DNA from: Trema orientale
Taxonomy: Eukaryota; Streptophyta; Magnoliopsida; Rosales; Cannabaceae
Assembly: GCA_002914845.1 (NCBI GenBank)
Contig: JXTC01000011.1
Location: 1,870,854 to 1,934,853, forward strand
Length of the DNA stretch: 64,000 nucleotides
Reading direction: 5' to 3'
In this document: piece after piece, positions 1 to 11,270 of the stretch
Numbering within the stretch: the first letter of the stretch is position 1
Layout: every line of letters starts with the position of its first letter
Notes under the pieces: model-generated
Database searches by the model: none
Seen by the model: only the letters and a program-made list of their open reading frames with translations
What the model was told of the DNA's origin: nothing
Position numbers and translations under genes: made by a program

Positions 1-468
1 GGGTCAAATCTCAGACGTTGGATGCTCAAAAAGATTGATCTTGGCCTTCAAATCGAGCTTTGGATGCAGAGGGAGGGTGGGGGGAGGGGGGCGCTAGAGT
101 GCCCCAAGATTTTAAGAAATCTCGAACTAGCTCTCTGGTTGTTGGCACTGTTTCCACCATTTTGTGGCGTTGTGGCGTTGCTCATCCTGCCCACATGCTC
201 TTATTTTGCTTCTTTTTTACCTCTTTTAACACTAACTTCAATTGTTTTATTCTCTCATACACAAAAACAAACAAAATATTAAAATAATTCTAAAAACAAA
301 AGAATTAGCAACTTTATTTTCAAAGGAACAAAAGCAAATCCATTCTAATTAACTTTTTTATGAAAGTTAATTTTTGAAAAATACCACTTTTAAAATTTAA
401 TTAGAAAAATACTATTTTTAAAATTATTTAAAAAAATACCACTTTTAAAAGGGATATAGTGATGTGAG
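1..468. other. A+T-rich spacer, no gene seen
   Basis: Noncoding DNA at the window edge. The first 200 bases are more balanced in composition and hold a G-rich run near 75-92, but the short open frames there resemble nothing I recognise. From 360 to 450 the phrase AAATACCACTTTTAAAA recurs three times with small changes. The same phrase occurs near 18.9-19.1 kb, so this is probably a scrap of dispersed repeat. Confidence 0.5.
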
Positions 469-1735
469 TGGTGTCAAAACAGGCTAGCATTAATAGGTCT
501 GTACGATTATAAGTTAGCGCGGCATGGTACGACATGATTAATAACCGTGTCCGACCTAACACGGCAAGATAAGTAAATTTGCTCGAGCTGGCACGACACG
601 TGGCATGACAGGCATGAATAACAGGCACGATAGATACAATTAAGAAAAATAATTAGTTTGCAAAAAATATACTTAGATTAAATTTATTTTAATTTTTTTG
701 GGCATAATTTTTACACAATAAATGTAAAAAAAAATTTAAAAATTTAAAATTAAAATATTTTCTTAGTAAAAACAATATATATTATAAATATTACGTCAAT
801 TTCTAATTTTTTTTAAGGCAAAAAGTTCCAAGATTTAATTAGTTTTGGCCAAAGAGTTTAATGACATTAAGAATCTAAGGCAAAACTCACTTTCAATAGA
901 AAATCCTTTAAATGTTAAGAAAGAAAAATACAGTTTAAGTAGTTGTCAATCATTACTTTTGAGTTATAATTTTGATATAATTTGAGTATATGCCAGCAAT
1001 TTAGTTGGTACATATTTTAACTTTAGAAATTTAAATTAATTATCATATCTCATGTACACTCTAATATTTCAATTTATATTTGTTTTCATATAAAAGTTAT
1101 CTCAATTTTCAAATAATTTCTTTTTTTTTTAAAGGAGTTCCTCAAGGTATACTTTTCAAATAATTTCTTTCTATTACGTAATAATTAAAAATTTATAATT
1201 CATAATTACTTAAAAGGAATTATGTCTAATAGTATTAAAACAACTAAATTTGAAACAAAAAAAAAAATCAATAATGAGTACAATTATGGAAAAATAATAA
1301 TAAGTATTTGAAAATAGAAATAATTAGGCTTGAAATCATATATGATATAAAAAATGGGCAACGTTAGACATAAAATTTTTTTAATAAAAAAAAAGCATGA
1401 TAAGTCATAGAAATAACATAGTATCTAAAATAGGTGCAATTAGTACAAAAATGATATAATATCATAAACATGCACAATTAGGTAGGAACAAATAAAGTAT
1501 AGAAAGCGAGTACGATTAGGTGCAGAAAACGGTCAAATATCGAAAACAGATACAATTAAATACGAAAATAGATAAGTTGGATAATGGCATGATTACGGCA
1601 CGAAATCGAGTATGGGCACATGCACATAACGCGCTGGACACGGCATGGCACGATTAGTAATTATGTTTGAGTTGGCACGGTACAAGATACGAATGTGCTG
1701 CAGCTAAATGTACTTGGATCGGCATAGTACGACCC
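469..1735. mobile_element. Dispersed repeat family A, copy 1 (possible non-autonomous DNA transposon)
   Basis: A repeat of about 1.27 kb that matches 55761-56815 in the same orientation. Both copies begin TGGTGTCAAAAC and end with ...ACGACCC. Both ends are rich in short GC-bearing words such as GGCACGAT and GACACG, while the middle is A+T-rich and clearly homologous between copies. Copy 1 is flanked by ATGTGAG at 462-468 and 1736-1742, a 7-bp direct repeat (7 of 8 if extended by one base), which suggests hAT-like insertion. No transposase is present. The class is inference; the repetition is seen directly. Confidence 0.55.
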
Positions 1736-3637
1736 ATGTGAGAGAAAGGAAGGAGAGAGAAATTATGGAAAGAGAAAGTGATTGGAGAGAAATTAAGGAT
1801 AAAGAGTATTGTATAATATTATGTTATAATACAGTATAATACAAACTCTTTTTTGGTATTAAATAATACTCTCTGTATTTTATTAAATTTAAAATGTCGT
1901 ATTTAATAATATAATACAAAAGCACAACTAAATACAGTATTGTATTTAATTAATACAATATAGAATCCTTATACAATGTACCAAACATGTCCTAAAAACT
2001 CTTAAAATATTCTGTAAACAATGTACCAAATATAACCTAAAACTCTTAAAATAAATTTTAAGAAAAAATAAGAGATAGAATTCTAGCTTAGATATGATTG
2101 AACATCTAGCATTCACGTTTTGCATGTAGGTCAATATGTTTGAAACAGAAAAATTAAGACAGATCAAAGCCAGACCATATGTGGAATTAACTTCATCAAA
2201 TATGTATATATATTGAATTGGAATTTAACCATTAAATGGCAAGGGTTGCCGTGGATCTTAAGCAAAAAAGAAGAAAAAAGAAAACTGTTTATGGCATCAA
2301 GTTGTAGCCTAGTTAGCAAATAATGATGCTTAATGGCACAAGGAAGCAAAAATGGAGTGTTTATACCTATTGGTAGTGTTTTTATAAGCCACATCAACAC
2401 CATTTAATGAGAATATTTGTATCTATTAGTAGTTTTTTTAACAGAAATCATTATTTAAATCTCTCCTTGTATATCTATATATATATATAAAGAGAAAGGC
2501 TTCATAATGTCTATTAAGCCCGAAAATACTTCCATGAACAAATTCATCTACCTTGGAATTCTAACAAAATTCCTAGCCTCTATTATTTTTTCTGTCTCAA
2601 AAAACCTCTTGGCGTCACTCTTATAAGAGACTGGAAATGGAGTGTTTTGATATCCTTCTCTGGCCTCTTCTTCTCCTCTGTCCCTATCCTCCCTTCTTTT
2701 TCGGATATTAGGAGATTTTTCCCTTTTTCTTTTAATTTTCTAATAAGTCCATACTTATATCTGGTTGTAGGACTTTTTTTGTGTACATTTTATAGCACAC
2801 AAAGATCATGTTGGTTTTAAATTCCGTTTACTAGATTTTGAATCTGAGAATTTTTTTTATTTAAATCTGTAATACGAATAAGTTAATTATCTTTTCTATA
2901 GGCATGGATATCTTTTGGTATTGGAATTATAGTCTTTACCTGTCAAGAAAACAGTTCGGTAGCAGATGAAGGCAATTGTTTGCTTGTGATCCTTATTTTC
3001 TTCTTTTTTTGGAGAATTATAGTAGCTCATAACTTTTATTATTATTATATTTGTGATCTATTTTTTATTTATTTTTTTGAGGATTTTAAATTTATAATCA
3101 TCTATGCTTGTATTGTAATCGAAGTTTTTTAGTTTTTATTAATATTATTCTCTTGACGAATCCAATTTTATCAAATATTAAAAAAAAAAAAAAAAGCACT
3201 TCCACGAGCTTTTAAGAGAAATCTTGAAATTAACTCTTGTACAAGGCAGTTTAATATATGTTCATTGCTTAATCTCGGGTTGCCTGATATTTTCACAAGA
3301 GTTGGAGCTTCTCTAACTGGGAAAAACTCGGCTCTTACTCACTTCAACCTTGCAACTTTTGCTCAGCAAAAATTTTTCATTTAAAAAAAAAAACATTTTT
3401 TTTCTTTAAACGTAGCATCCACATTTTTCAGATTTTTTTTTCACCCTCCATAGCCCTTTTATTTTTGCCTTGATTCAAATTCCAATCAACAAGCTTCTAC
3501 CATGTTAAATAATTGAAAAGGAAATGTAAAATTAGACCCATAAAATAAATTTTGTAACAGTAACTCTTTAACTAAACTATTTAAAAAAACGAAACACCAT
3601 GCTTGTCTCAATTAGAATTCCAAAAGGTAAGAAGAAA
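1736..3637. other. A+T-rich spacer with a possible small MITE and a retroposon-like poly(A) tail
   Basis: No gene seen. Around 1795-1975 the ends AAGGATAAAGAGTATTGTAT and, on the other strand, AAGGATTCTATATTGTAT form an imperfect terminal inverted repeat, suggesting a MITE of about 180 bp. Around 2500-3196 a mixed-composition stretch ends in TTTATCAAATATT followed by about 16 A (3181-3196). That is how plant LINE or other retroposed sequences often end, but no coding domain is recognisable. The last part, up to the stop of the first RPB5 gene, is 3' flank. Confidence 0.35.
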
Positions 3638-5221
3638 TTAATTACAAAAGCGGTAGGTGACGTAGTGGCCAACAGTCTCACTCGGCCGGATTATCCTCAC
3701 AACTTGTCCATGCTTCAACCCATAGTATCTTGCAATCGGATCCGTCGCCTGAATCCGAGGAAGCTGTTCCAAAACATTTGATAAGGCAAAAACATATTTC
3801 TAACAATGATAATGAATCTAAATAACTTCTTGTAAGAAATGCACGTTCATGAGATTTGTAAAGTAAAAAATTAAAACACATACGATTTTGAGAAATGCTA
3901 ACCCCTGAAAAGAATATTATATTATGAGATTATAATCACTTTATTAATTAACTTTGTAAGTCCTGACCTGTGATTCTTTGACCGCATACCGCTCCAACAA
4001 AGCCTTTTTTTCTTCATCTGTGAGAACCTGATGCTTAGGAACAAAAACTTGCTCTGTGACATTGACCAACAATTCCGATTCCTGTGTCAAAAACAAACAC
4101 TAGTAAGATTTTCTAACTAGAAAATGGGGTCCATGTATGCATACTTAAGCATCTTTTTCAAGTTTTTAAGATACTATTTCAGACCAAAAGATCCTTGAAA
4201 GACAATGTTCATTATGGTGCCAATTATTGGATTTTAAAAACACGAACTTTGTCTGGTATAAAAATAGCTTCCATCATTTATATGAAAGCAACAATGTTTA
4301 CCAGGAAAAACTCCACTTGGAACTCCGGTAACTCTGCACGTAACTCACTTAAGCCGATACGAGCATAGAGAGACAATTTCCTTTTACCAACTATGATTGC
4401 CCTGAAAACGTTATCAGAATTCATGCTGTGGATGTATCCCCGTATTCTCCTAATACTAGCCTCTACCTTTTTCTTTTTTACGTCAAAGGGATTAAAACGA
4501 ACCTCTTCTCTTGCAGGAAAGAAAACGTAAATCTGGTAACACACAGGAAAATATTTGTTAATATTTCCAGTTAAACATGTTGGAAAGTGTTATGAGACAC
4601 CATTTGTTATGGTGGTAGCAATATACACTAGTAGAATACGGATCCCATAGGTGATTTCTACCACATAGACTCCACACCTCTGTACGTTGTAGACATGAGA
4701 AAAACATCAAACCGATCTATAGCGTGAAAGTTTAAGAGTACGTGTAAATTAATTCATGATATGGAGATTAAGAGTTCAAGAAAATTAGCATTGAAAAAGG
4801 GTCAAAGCTATGTTTGGATGTAACATATTTCAAACATAGAAAAGAGCCCAGGTGAACTATGATTATGAACTAGATGCACAACGTAACATGATGTTGAAGC
4901 AACGAAAGTTTGATTCCAAGTACTTGTAAAAGGGCTTAAGTTCGAGATAAAATTCAAGCAAAATTGATTGCTTCACAATTTTAATTTGTTAAGTCAAATC
5001 AATAACACCTTATCAGAGCTATCGTTCTTCTTCGCTTTAGTGATCACAGGTTCGTTGCTTTCCCTTCTCATCATCTCCTCACCACCATACTTGTCCATGA
5101 ATTGTTGCTTAGTCATGTCAACCTCAGAGTCTTCAACTACGTAATTTCGATCCTTGAGCATTTGCATCAATGTTCTTGTTACATAGAAAAGCCTTGGAGT
5201 TTCATCTTCATCCAAAACCAT
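3638..5221 (-). CDS. RPB5-like RNA polymerase subunit, divergent copy 1 (227 aa)
   Basis: Paralogue of RPB5 (RPABC1), the small subunit shared by RNA polymerases I, II and III, with variants in the plant silencing polymerases IV and V. Coding exons, read on the minus strand, are 5221-5009, 4532-4302, 4081-3968 and 3763-3638. Every junction is GT-AG and the spliced frame is open for 227 codons. Exons 1-2 encode the eukaryote-specific N-terminal jaw domain (residues 1-148). Exons 3-4 encode the RPB5_C/RpoH-like assembly domain, with [11 protein letters not shown] and [16 protein letters not shown]. Oddities: exon 1 is 4 codons longer and exon 2 is 17 codons longer than in the canonical copy at 35244-38794, through a basic insert ([13 protein letters not shown]) after IYVFFP. 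Exon 2 ends EFFL instead of EVFQ, and the C-terminus is TYRFCN instead of the conserved TYRYVV. An intact frame and conserved splice sites argue for a working gene. The polymerase it serves is unknown; an NRPE5-like role is inference. Confidence 0.85.
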
Positions 5222-6900
5222 CTCGCGCCCCTGCTAAATTCTGAAACAGTGTTCTGTTCCTTTCAAAGAAAGAAAAGGCCCCCCCCAAAAAAAAGAAAAA
5301 AAAGAAAAGAGGAGTTCGGGAGCTATATAAGAAATATTAATTAATCTGCAATTACTCTAACAGTACTCCAACCAGAATTGGTCAAAATTTACTTATGACA
5401 CTAGAAAGCCAATAAATCCTATTCATCTGGAAGCAGTAGTACTATTTATCAATGTTATCTTATCTCGCATAAGGAGTGTTTAAGAGAGGTTAAAAATTTA
5501 TATATATATATATATATACACACATATATGTCTGTACCCAAAGACAATTTTCAGAAATCATAACAAAAACAGTTCTTAGTTTGTTTTCTTAAAAAGAAGT
5601 GTTTGCTAGTTTTTTTAAGAGTACTTTTCACATAACAAAAATGAAAGGAAATAAATAATTTTCATATTTTTTTGTGTGTCTCAGGTAAGGGTGGCAATTC
5701 GTATTGTCGTGTCATATTCGTGTCGTATCGAGGCATATATATAACGAGCAATTACCAAACCCAAACCCGACACGTTTATTATTCGTGTCATGATTTGTAA
5801 ACCCACACCCGACACACTAAATAAACAGGTTAACCTGTGAGCGACACATTTAACACATTATTTAAATAGGTCGTATTCAGATCGTGTCTAACGTAACACA
5901 ATATGCTAATTTGTATACTGTTAACCCGTTTAATTGAACTCAATTTAACATGTTAATGTTAAATATGTTGTATTTGGTTCAACTTGACATAACGTATTAA
6001 CCTATTAATTTTAACATGTTAACCTATTTCACATTTTCAATATAACTTGATATAATTTATTAACTCATTTTATATTTCCAATATAATTAAGCAACCATAA
6101 TCAAATAAATATAACACAATCCAAAGTTTAAAGCCAAAATAAAACTTTCAAGTTTTAGTACATAAAACATAAAAGGGAAGTTTTAAGTCTTGGTACACAC
6201 AAGATAATACAATGTCTCAAAAAATTTAATCGTGTTAAACGGGTCAATTTCGGGTTTAACAGGTTAACCTACTAATGACCTATTATTTAATCGTGTTTAA
6301 TCGGGTTTAACCTGTTTTGACCCGTACCTGTTTAAGACAAACCCAAACTCACTAACTTCGTGTCGTTTTCGAGTCGTGTTATCGTGTCGTGACCTAAATT
6401 GCCATCCCTAGTCTCATGTAATGTATTTTGCGTTCTTTTCCATAGAACAATTTTCAACTAGTCGCAAGGGAGAGGTTTAAAATTATATACTTCTAAACAT
6501 AGCACGTCAAAGCAATGCTTCATGTGACAACTCAGACGGAGAACAACAACTAGAATATGGAACCCAAACAACGAAAAAAAAAAAAAAAAAGGCGAAAGGC
6601 AAATAATAAGGTATGATTGAAAAAGTACTGCACTTTGACTAAGCGAATTAACAAGGCAATTTATTCATTTAATTTTAAACTGATTTATAACTACTGGTGC
6701 GTCACCTAGGTGATTATGGTTGATTTTTCAATGTGTTCTGTTTTTTGAAGAGAATTTTGGGGTTTCATATTCCTTAGTGGAAGACATTGCACTTGCCTAA
6801 ATTCCTTGGGTAAATTAGAGACTTACTTGAACGAGACAGCCGAGGAGAAGAAAAGAGCGTTCATACGGCAGAGCTGTGAGGCGGAATGATTCTAGCAGTT
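5222..6900 (-). promoter_or_regulatory. 5' UTR intron and noncoding first exon of RPB5-like copy 1
   Basis: An acceptor TTTAGCAG directly precedes GGGCGCGAG and the ATG, so the gene very likely has an intron in its 5' UTR. The best donor upstream is TTCAA/GTAAGT at 6827/6826, at the end of a mixed-composition segment (about 6828-6900) that fits a short noncoding exon. The same layout is present in the other two RPB5 copies. The intron would be about 1.59 kb, enlarged by the hAT MITE at 5686-6410. The transcription start is not defined; no clear TATA box was found. Confidence 0.5.
5686..6410. mobile_element. hAT-type MITE, copy 1 (725 bp)
   Basis: Begins TAAGGGTGGCAATT and ends AATTGCCATCCCTA, a terminal inverted repeat of the hAT type. 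It is flanked by GTCTCAGG (5678-5685) and GTCTCATG (6411-6418), an 8-bp target-site duplication with one mismatch. The body is nearly identical, base for base over long stretches, to 22008-22733 in the same orientation. The interior is noncoding, with clusters of GTGTCGTGTC-like words near both ends. It lies inside the 5' UTR intron of RPB5-like copy 1, so it may influence that gene's expression. Confidence 0.85.
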
Positions 6901-7041
6901 TCTATACATAAATTGGGGGAAGAGATGGTGAAATGTCTCAATTGCCCTGTCAATATTTCTTGTACTCCAAGATTTGCCTTTTTAAAAAAATGAAAAAGAA
7001 AATAAAACTAAAAAAAAAAAAATACTTACGGTTATTTAGAA

Positions 7042-8315
7042 AGATAAACTGCAAAAAAATACCTTTAAATTTAAGTATTCTATAATTTAAACCCTAAAAT
7101 TTAGACTATGCAAAATGATACTTTGATATTAAGAATTTCTGAAAATTAATATCTTGTACTGACTTTTTGACTAATTTTAGTAATGAAAAAATAATAATAT
7201 TAAAACTGGATTAATGCTTATTATTCTCTTTAATTTTGAGGATATTATTGTCTTTTAATAGTTAAAATTATTCAGAAAATCAACTTAGGGTGTTAATTTT
7301 TAAAAATTATTAATTTCAGCATTACCGGCCTAACCACTAAGCTAAAAAAGTAATTGCTTAGAGCCCATCCTAAGAAAGNCTATCAAATATCATTTTTTAT
7401 ACTTTGGTCACCCATTACAGAAAAGTCACGTCACCTTTCAAATAAAAAAAGAAAGGCCCCATCACCTTTTAAATTAAAAAAAAAAAGTTCTCAAACACAC
7501 TTTGTTTTTAATGAATATGTTTCTCAAGCATACATTTCTTTGTTTCTTTCTATTGGACAATACAAATCTCTAACCATTCAATCTCATTTTGCCACTTTGG
7601 TTTTTAACGAAAAGTCCGTGTTGAATGTTTTCTTTTCTCTAGCCATTTTATACCCCTTTCTTCATATCTTATTATTCGCATTATTAGCATACGGGAAGAG
7701 TAGAAAAAAATATTAGAGATTGAAAGACTTTGATTTAAAGAGATTATCATTACATATTTTTTGGCTATAAAATATCCAGGTTATATTTTTCTTCCTCATT
7801 TTTCGTCTATTTCTTCTTCTTCTTCTTTTTTTTTAAGTTTTACATAGTTATTCTATTTTTTTAATTGTGTCAATTTTGTTTTCATAAATATCTAAATTAA
7901 GATTTACGTTAAACGGGTAGATTCTTTTCTAAATACAAGTATTGCTTATAGAATGTTATGAACAAAGAGTTTTTCAAAGCTGAAATTGATAAAATCATAT
8001 TTAAGATCAACTATGTCACAAGAACGAATAAGTGGATTAGCTATATTATCTATTGAAAAAGATTTGCTGGATAAACTCGAATAAAAAGATTTGATTAATT
8101 CTTTTGCATCTAAAAAAACAAGAAAAATTGATTTTTAAATAAATCGTTCTTAATTGTTTTTTTAAAAAGAGAAGGCTCTTGTTTTAAAATTTTGTTTAGG
8201 GGCCCAAATTATGTCGAGACGGCCCTGAATCTCAGAATATTATTTTACAGACTCCAAACTTTAGGGTTTAATTTTAGAACACCTAAAACTCAAGGTATCT
8301 TTTTGCAGTTTACCC
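7042..8315. mobile_element. Mutator-like MITE family M1, copy 1, interrupted by a nested insertion
   Basis: The ends, AGATAAACTGCAAAAA and TTTTTGCAGTTTACCC, are inverted copies. The element is flanked by a perfect 9-bp direct repeat TATTTAGAA (7033-7041 and 8316-8324), typical of Mutator-like insertion. The left arm (to 7319) and right arm (from 8228) match the two halves of the uninterrupted copies at 24040, 30727 and 61717. The 908 bp between them is a separate insertion, described next. No coding capacity. Confidence 0.8.
7320..8227. mobile_element. hAT-like element nested inside the M1 MITE (908 bp)
   Basis: Splits the M1 MITE. It is flanked by AATTTCAG (7312-7319) and AATCTCAG (8228-8235); these match the expected single AAT(C/T)TCAG of the host MITE, giving an 8-bp target-site duplication with one mismatch. 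The left end reads CATTACCGGCC and the right end, on the other strand, CAGGGCCGTCTC, a weak inverted pair of hAT type. GC-rich ends enclose A+T-rich noncoding DNA. One N occurs at 7379. The open frame at 7354-7716 is not a recognised protein. Confidence 0.65.
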
Positions 8316-8619
8316 TATTTAGAATATTAAAGTTTAAAGTTGGGATTTTGCACTAGCACAGAGTTTACTAATAATTTCATGGTAATAAAAGAGTCTCATT
8401 TATAGACGTTATCAAAGTTAATTCTCAATGTCATGTGACCCAATTTAGGATTTATTTGTAAAAGGGGCACGATGCAACCTATTTTAGAATGTCGTTTTCA
8501 ATTTCCAATTCTCAATTGATATTCAAATTTCCCCACGTGTTCTAAAATTCCACAGATTTTAAATCTAATAATGTAATTTTTAATTACTCTATGGGGTCAA
8601 ATTTTTTTTTTTTAAAATA

Positions 8620-8732
8620 TAGTAGTGAGCATAGCTTAGTGATAACCACACTTCTTCTCAGACAAAGAATCTAAGCTCAATTCCTCGCTGCACTAAGTCA
8701 AAATATTTAATAGACCATAATTTACTATTTTC
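8620..8732 (+). mobile_element. Possible tRNA-derived SINE head
   Basis: The stretch GTGAGCATAGCTTAGTGATA resembles the first third of a tRNA, including an A-box-like TAGCTTAGTGAT. About 30 bases later AGCTCAATTCCTC resembles a degenerate B box (GGTTCGAATCC). Spacing and order fit the head of a tRNA-derived SINE. No intact cloverleaf, no clear 3' tail and no flanking duplication were recognised, so this is tentative. Confidence 0.35.
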
Positions 8733-8990
8733 GTTAGATAAATTTACTATAATGTTTAGAAATCATATATATTTTAAAGTATATTTAAATTTCATATTAG
8801 TTTTGGGGAGCTAAATTCTAACTTATATAAACATATATGCTGATTTAAATAAAATAAAAATGTTAGATAAATTTACTATAATGTTTAGAAATCATATATA
8901 TTTTAAAGTATATTTAAATTTCATATTAGTTTTGGGGAGCTAAATTCTAACTTATATAAACATATATGCTGATTTAAATAAAATAAAAAT
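8733..8990. repeat. Perfect 129-bp tandem duplication
   Basis: The 129-bp unit at 8733-8861 is repeated without any difference that I can see at 8862-8990, starting GTTAGATAAATTTACTATAA. A+T-rich and noncoding. Perfect identity in neutral DNA means either a very recent duplication or an assembly artefact. Confidence 0.9.
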
Positions 8991-9122
8991 GTCTTACAGC
9001 AAAATGACCGAATTTTGAGTCCATTCTAAGTAAATATATATTTTTCAAATACTATAGCAAAATGACTTATATGATGGCGTATATTCAAAATGCAAAATAT
9101 GATATATCCAATATAAAAATTT

Positions 9123-9420
9123 AAGATTCTAGCCACTGTTGAGGAAGACTTGAGGGACAATAAGAGCCAGTTATAATATGCACCATTAAATTTCTAAGGA
9201 AATGTTTGTATTTCCTTAATACCTATGCCGCTTTAAGACTGTCGATTAATTAACTCTAGTTAAGTTAGAAAAATTACATAATCAGCCCTATATTTTTACT
9301 TACTTATTTACTTTGCATTAAACCCTTTATTTTGAAAAATTATAATCTAAACCTTTGGCATATATATATTTTCAAATCTTCCCGTGGCCAACACATGAAG
9401 TTAAAATTATTTGAGAAGTG
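9123..9420. repeat. Diverged segment shared with 24596-24870
   Basis: Beginning around AGCCACTGTTGAGGAA and running through CCGCTTTAAGACTGTCGAT to AACCCTTTATTTTGAAAAA, this stretch matches 24596-24870 in the same order and orientation with many substitutions and small gaps. It lies upstream of RPB5-like copy 1, whereas its partner lies downstream of copy 2. It may be a relic of the segmental duplication that spread the RPB5 genes. Confidence 0.6.
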
Positions 9421-9873
9421 CTAGATCAACCATCTTTTTCACTGCTTGATATCTCACATTTTAATAAGAATAAATAACCTTATTGATATATTGGTCCCTT
9501 GACTATGAAGAAAGTCACACTTTAGTTATTAAACTTTAAAATTTTTCATATTGGTTCTTAAACTGTTGAAAAAGTATAATCTTAGTCCTTATTGTTAATA
9601 TGTTTTGTTTTATTCTTAACATAACGAGGACATGAGATATTTGTGCTCTTTTGTTGTACTTATTTCATATTCAAAAGGATAGTCTAGCACTATAAATATA
9701 TTAAAATTTAAATATGAATTGAAGCTATTTAAAAATAATTGGTTGAAAAAAAAAAAAAAAACAAATACACATTAAATAAGAATGTATTATACAACTATCC
9801 AAAATATGATATTTCAGCACAGACTAAAATGGCTAAGCTAGTATCAGCATCCTGTAGCAATAAAACGATCAAT
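9421..9873. other. A+T-rich spacer
   Basis: Noncoding, very A+T-rich, with an A run at 9747-9761. It contains phrases such as TTGGTCCCTTGACTATGAA and TTAGTCCTTATTGTTAA that recur widely in plant intergenic repeats. No gene or RNA seen. Confidence 0.5.
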
Positions 9874-10223
9874 ATTTCGGTAAATTAAAACTATAAGGTG
9901 CAGTATACGTTAAGAAATGAAGATCTACACAATACATGACTACTTATTCATTTATCATAATGGAAATAAGACAGATTTATATAGAATTTGATTCCACTGT
10001 CATATTCCCAAGAGAAAGAAAAATGTGTCTTTATTTCGGTAAATTAAAACTATAAGGTGCATTATACATTAAGAAATGAAGATCTACGCAATACATGACT
10101 ACTTATTCATTTATCATGGTCAGCTAGTAAATATATAGATGTAATGGAAATGAAAATAAGACAGATTTATGTAGAACTTGATTCCACCGTCATATTCCAA
10201 AAAGAAAAAGAAAAATGTGTCTT
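9874..10223. repeat. Imperfect tandem duplication, about 160-190 bp
   Basis: Unit 1 (9874-10032) and unit 2 (10033-10223) both start ATTTCGGTAAATTAAAACTA and both end near AAAAATGTGTCTTTA. Unit 2 carries an extra stretch of about 30 bp after CATTTATCAT, plus scattered substitutions. Noncoding. It is older than the perfect 129-bp duplication just upstream. Confidence 0.85.
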
Positions 10224-10386
10224 TAGTTTCCAAATCTTCAAAATAGTATACCAATCGCGCCTATTAAGGATGTTTTGGCTACCTGCTACTGTTCAAATAA
10301 AAAATTTAACAATATAAATACTCCAAAAAAAAAAAGTGAACTATTCCCAAAGTTTCTCTCAAGTCAAGTTTTCTCTGTTTCTCCCC

Positions 10387-11270
10387 TTAATTCAAAGGAT
10401 AAGCGCCCCTGACATAATTAGTACATCCAGTCACACTCATTTGTAGCGAGAAACATTCTAGACCGTTATTGTTCGGATTATAACAATACAAACCTCCAGC
10501 ATCACAACGAACGAGGGCACAACCATTATTCCCGAAAGCAAATGGAGTGAATTCTGCCCATTTCGAAAAGGATAACCATTTCTGCAGGCACCTAATTAAA
10601 TCCACTAGTACTGGCATATATCTTATCCAGGGTTCTACGATACCATAATCGTTAATTCCCCCTAACTGAAGTGGCCATTCCACAGAGCACTTAGTTAAGT
10701 CGAATGTCTTTTTTTTTTCGGATCCAGCGATCCAAGACCCCATATTCTTTCGTCACCCACATCTCAATCAATCCAGGTGCATCACTAGTCATGAAAGAGA
10801 CAGCCGGAAAATTTACCTATACTTCTTACAGAAGCTGGTTTTATACGTTGGGGGTGATTTGATCAGCTTGAAAACCTCTGTAAACAGATCAAAGGCAACT
10901 ATCCCAAACTTCAAGCAATCTTCAATATAAGTCAAGCTCCAATGAACACATCAATTCACAACAACGGAACACCTCTAAACGCCATTGCACCTATATAAGC
11001 GTGGTAAGGACGAAAATATGTTGGACATTTCAATTCTTTTCCAAGAATTGCTTTGCAAGCTGTAAACTGAAAACTTGTTTATATCTTCCAAACAAATTAT
11101 CACCAGCATGATCTACTGATACGGAAACCCTTACCACTTTGAAATCATCCGTCAGCAGGTTGTGACCGAATCCAAGTCGAAACACGGAATTCTGCCAAAA
11201 GATTTCTGCCAAACCGAAACACGGAATTCTGGGATCAATGATATCGCTTTCTTTTCAACCACTAATCTCA
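10387..11270 (-). pseudogene. F-box-associated (FBA) domain pseudogene
   Basis: Conceptual minus-strand translation gives scattered pieces of a plant F-box-associated interaction domain in the right order. First comes NSVFRLGFGHNLLTDDFKVV (about 11185-11125), then IVAFDLFTEVFKLI (about 10905-10865), then APGLIEMWVTKEYGVLDRWI (about 10785-10725), then a tail ending in a stop at 10387. These pieces lie in different frames, separated by stops and frameshifts. No N-terminal F-box is visible. A short repeat (CCGAAACACGGAATTCTG) occurs twice around 11163-11235. Intact members act as substrate receptors of SCF ubiquitin ligases; this copy cannot encode one. Confidence 0.7.
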
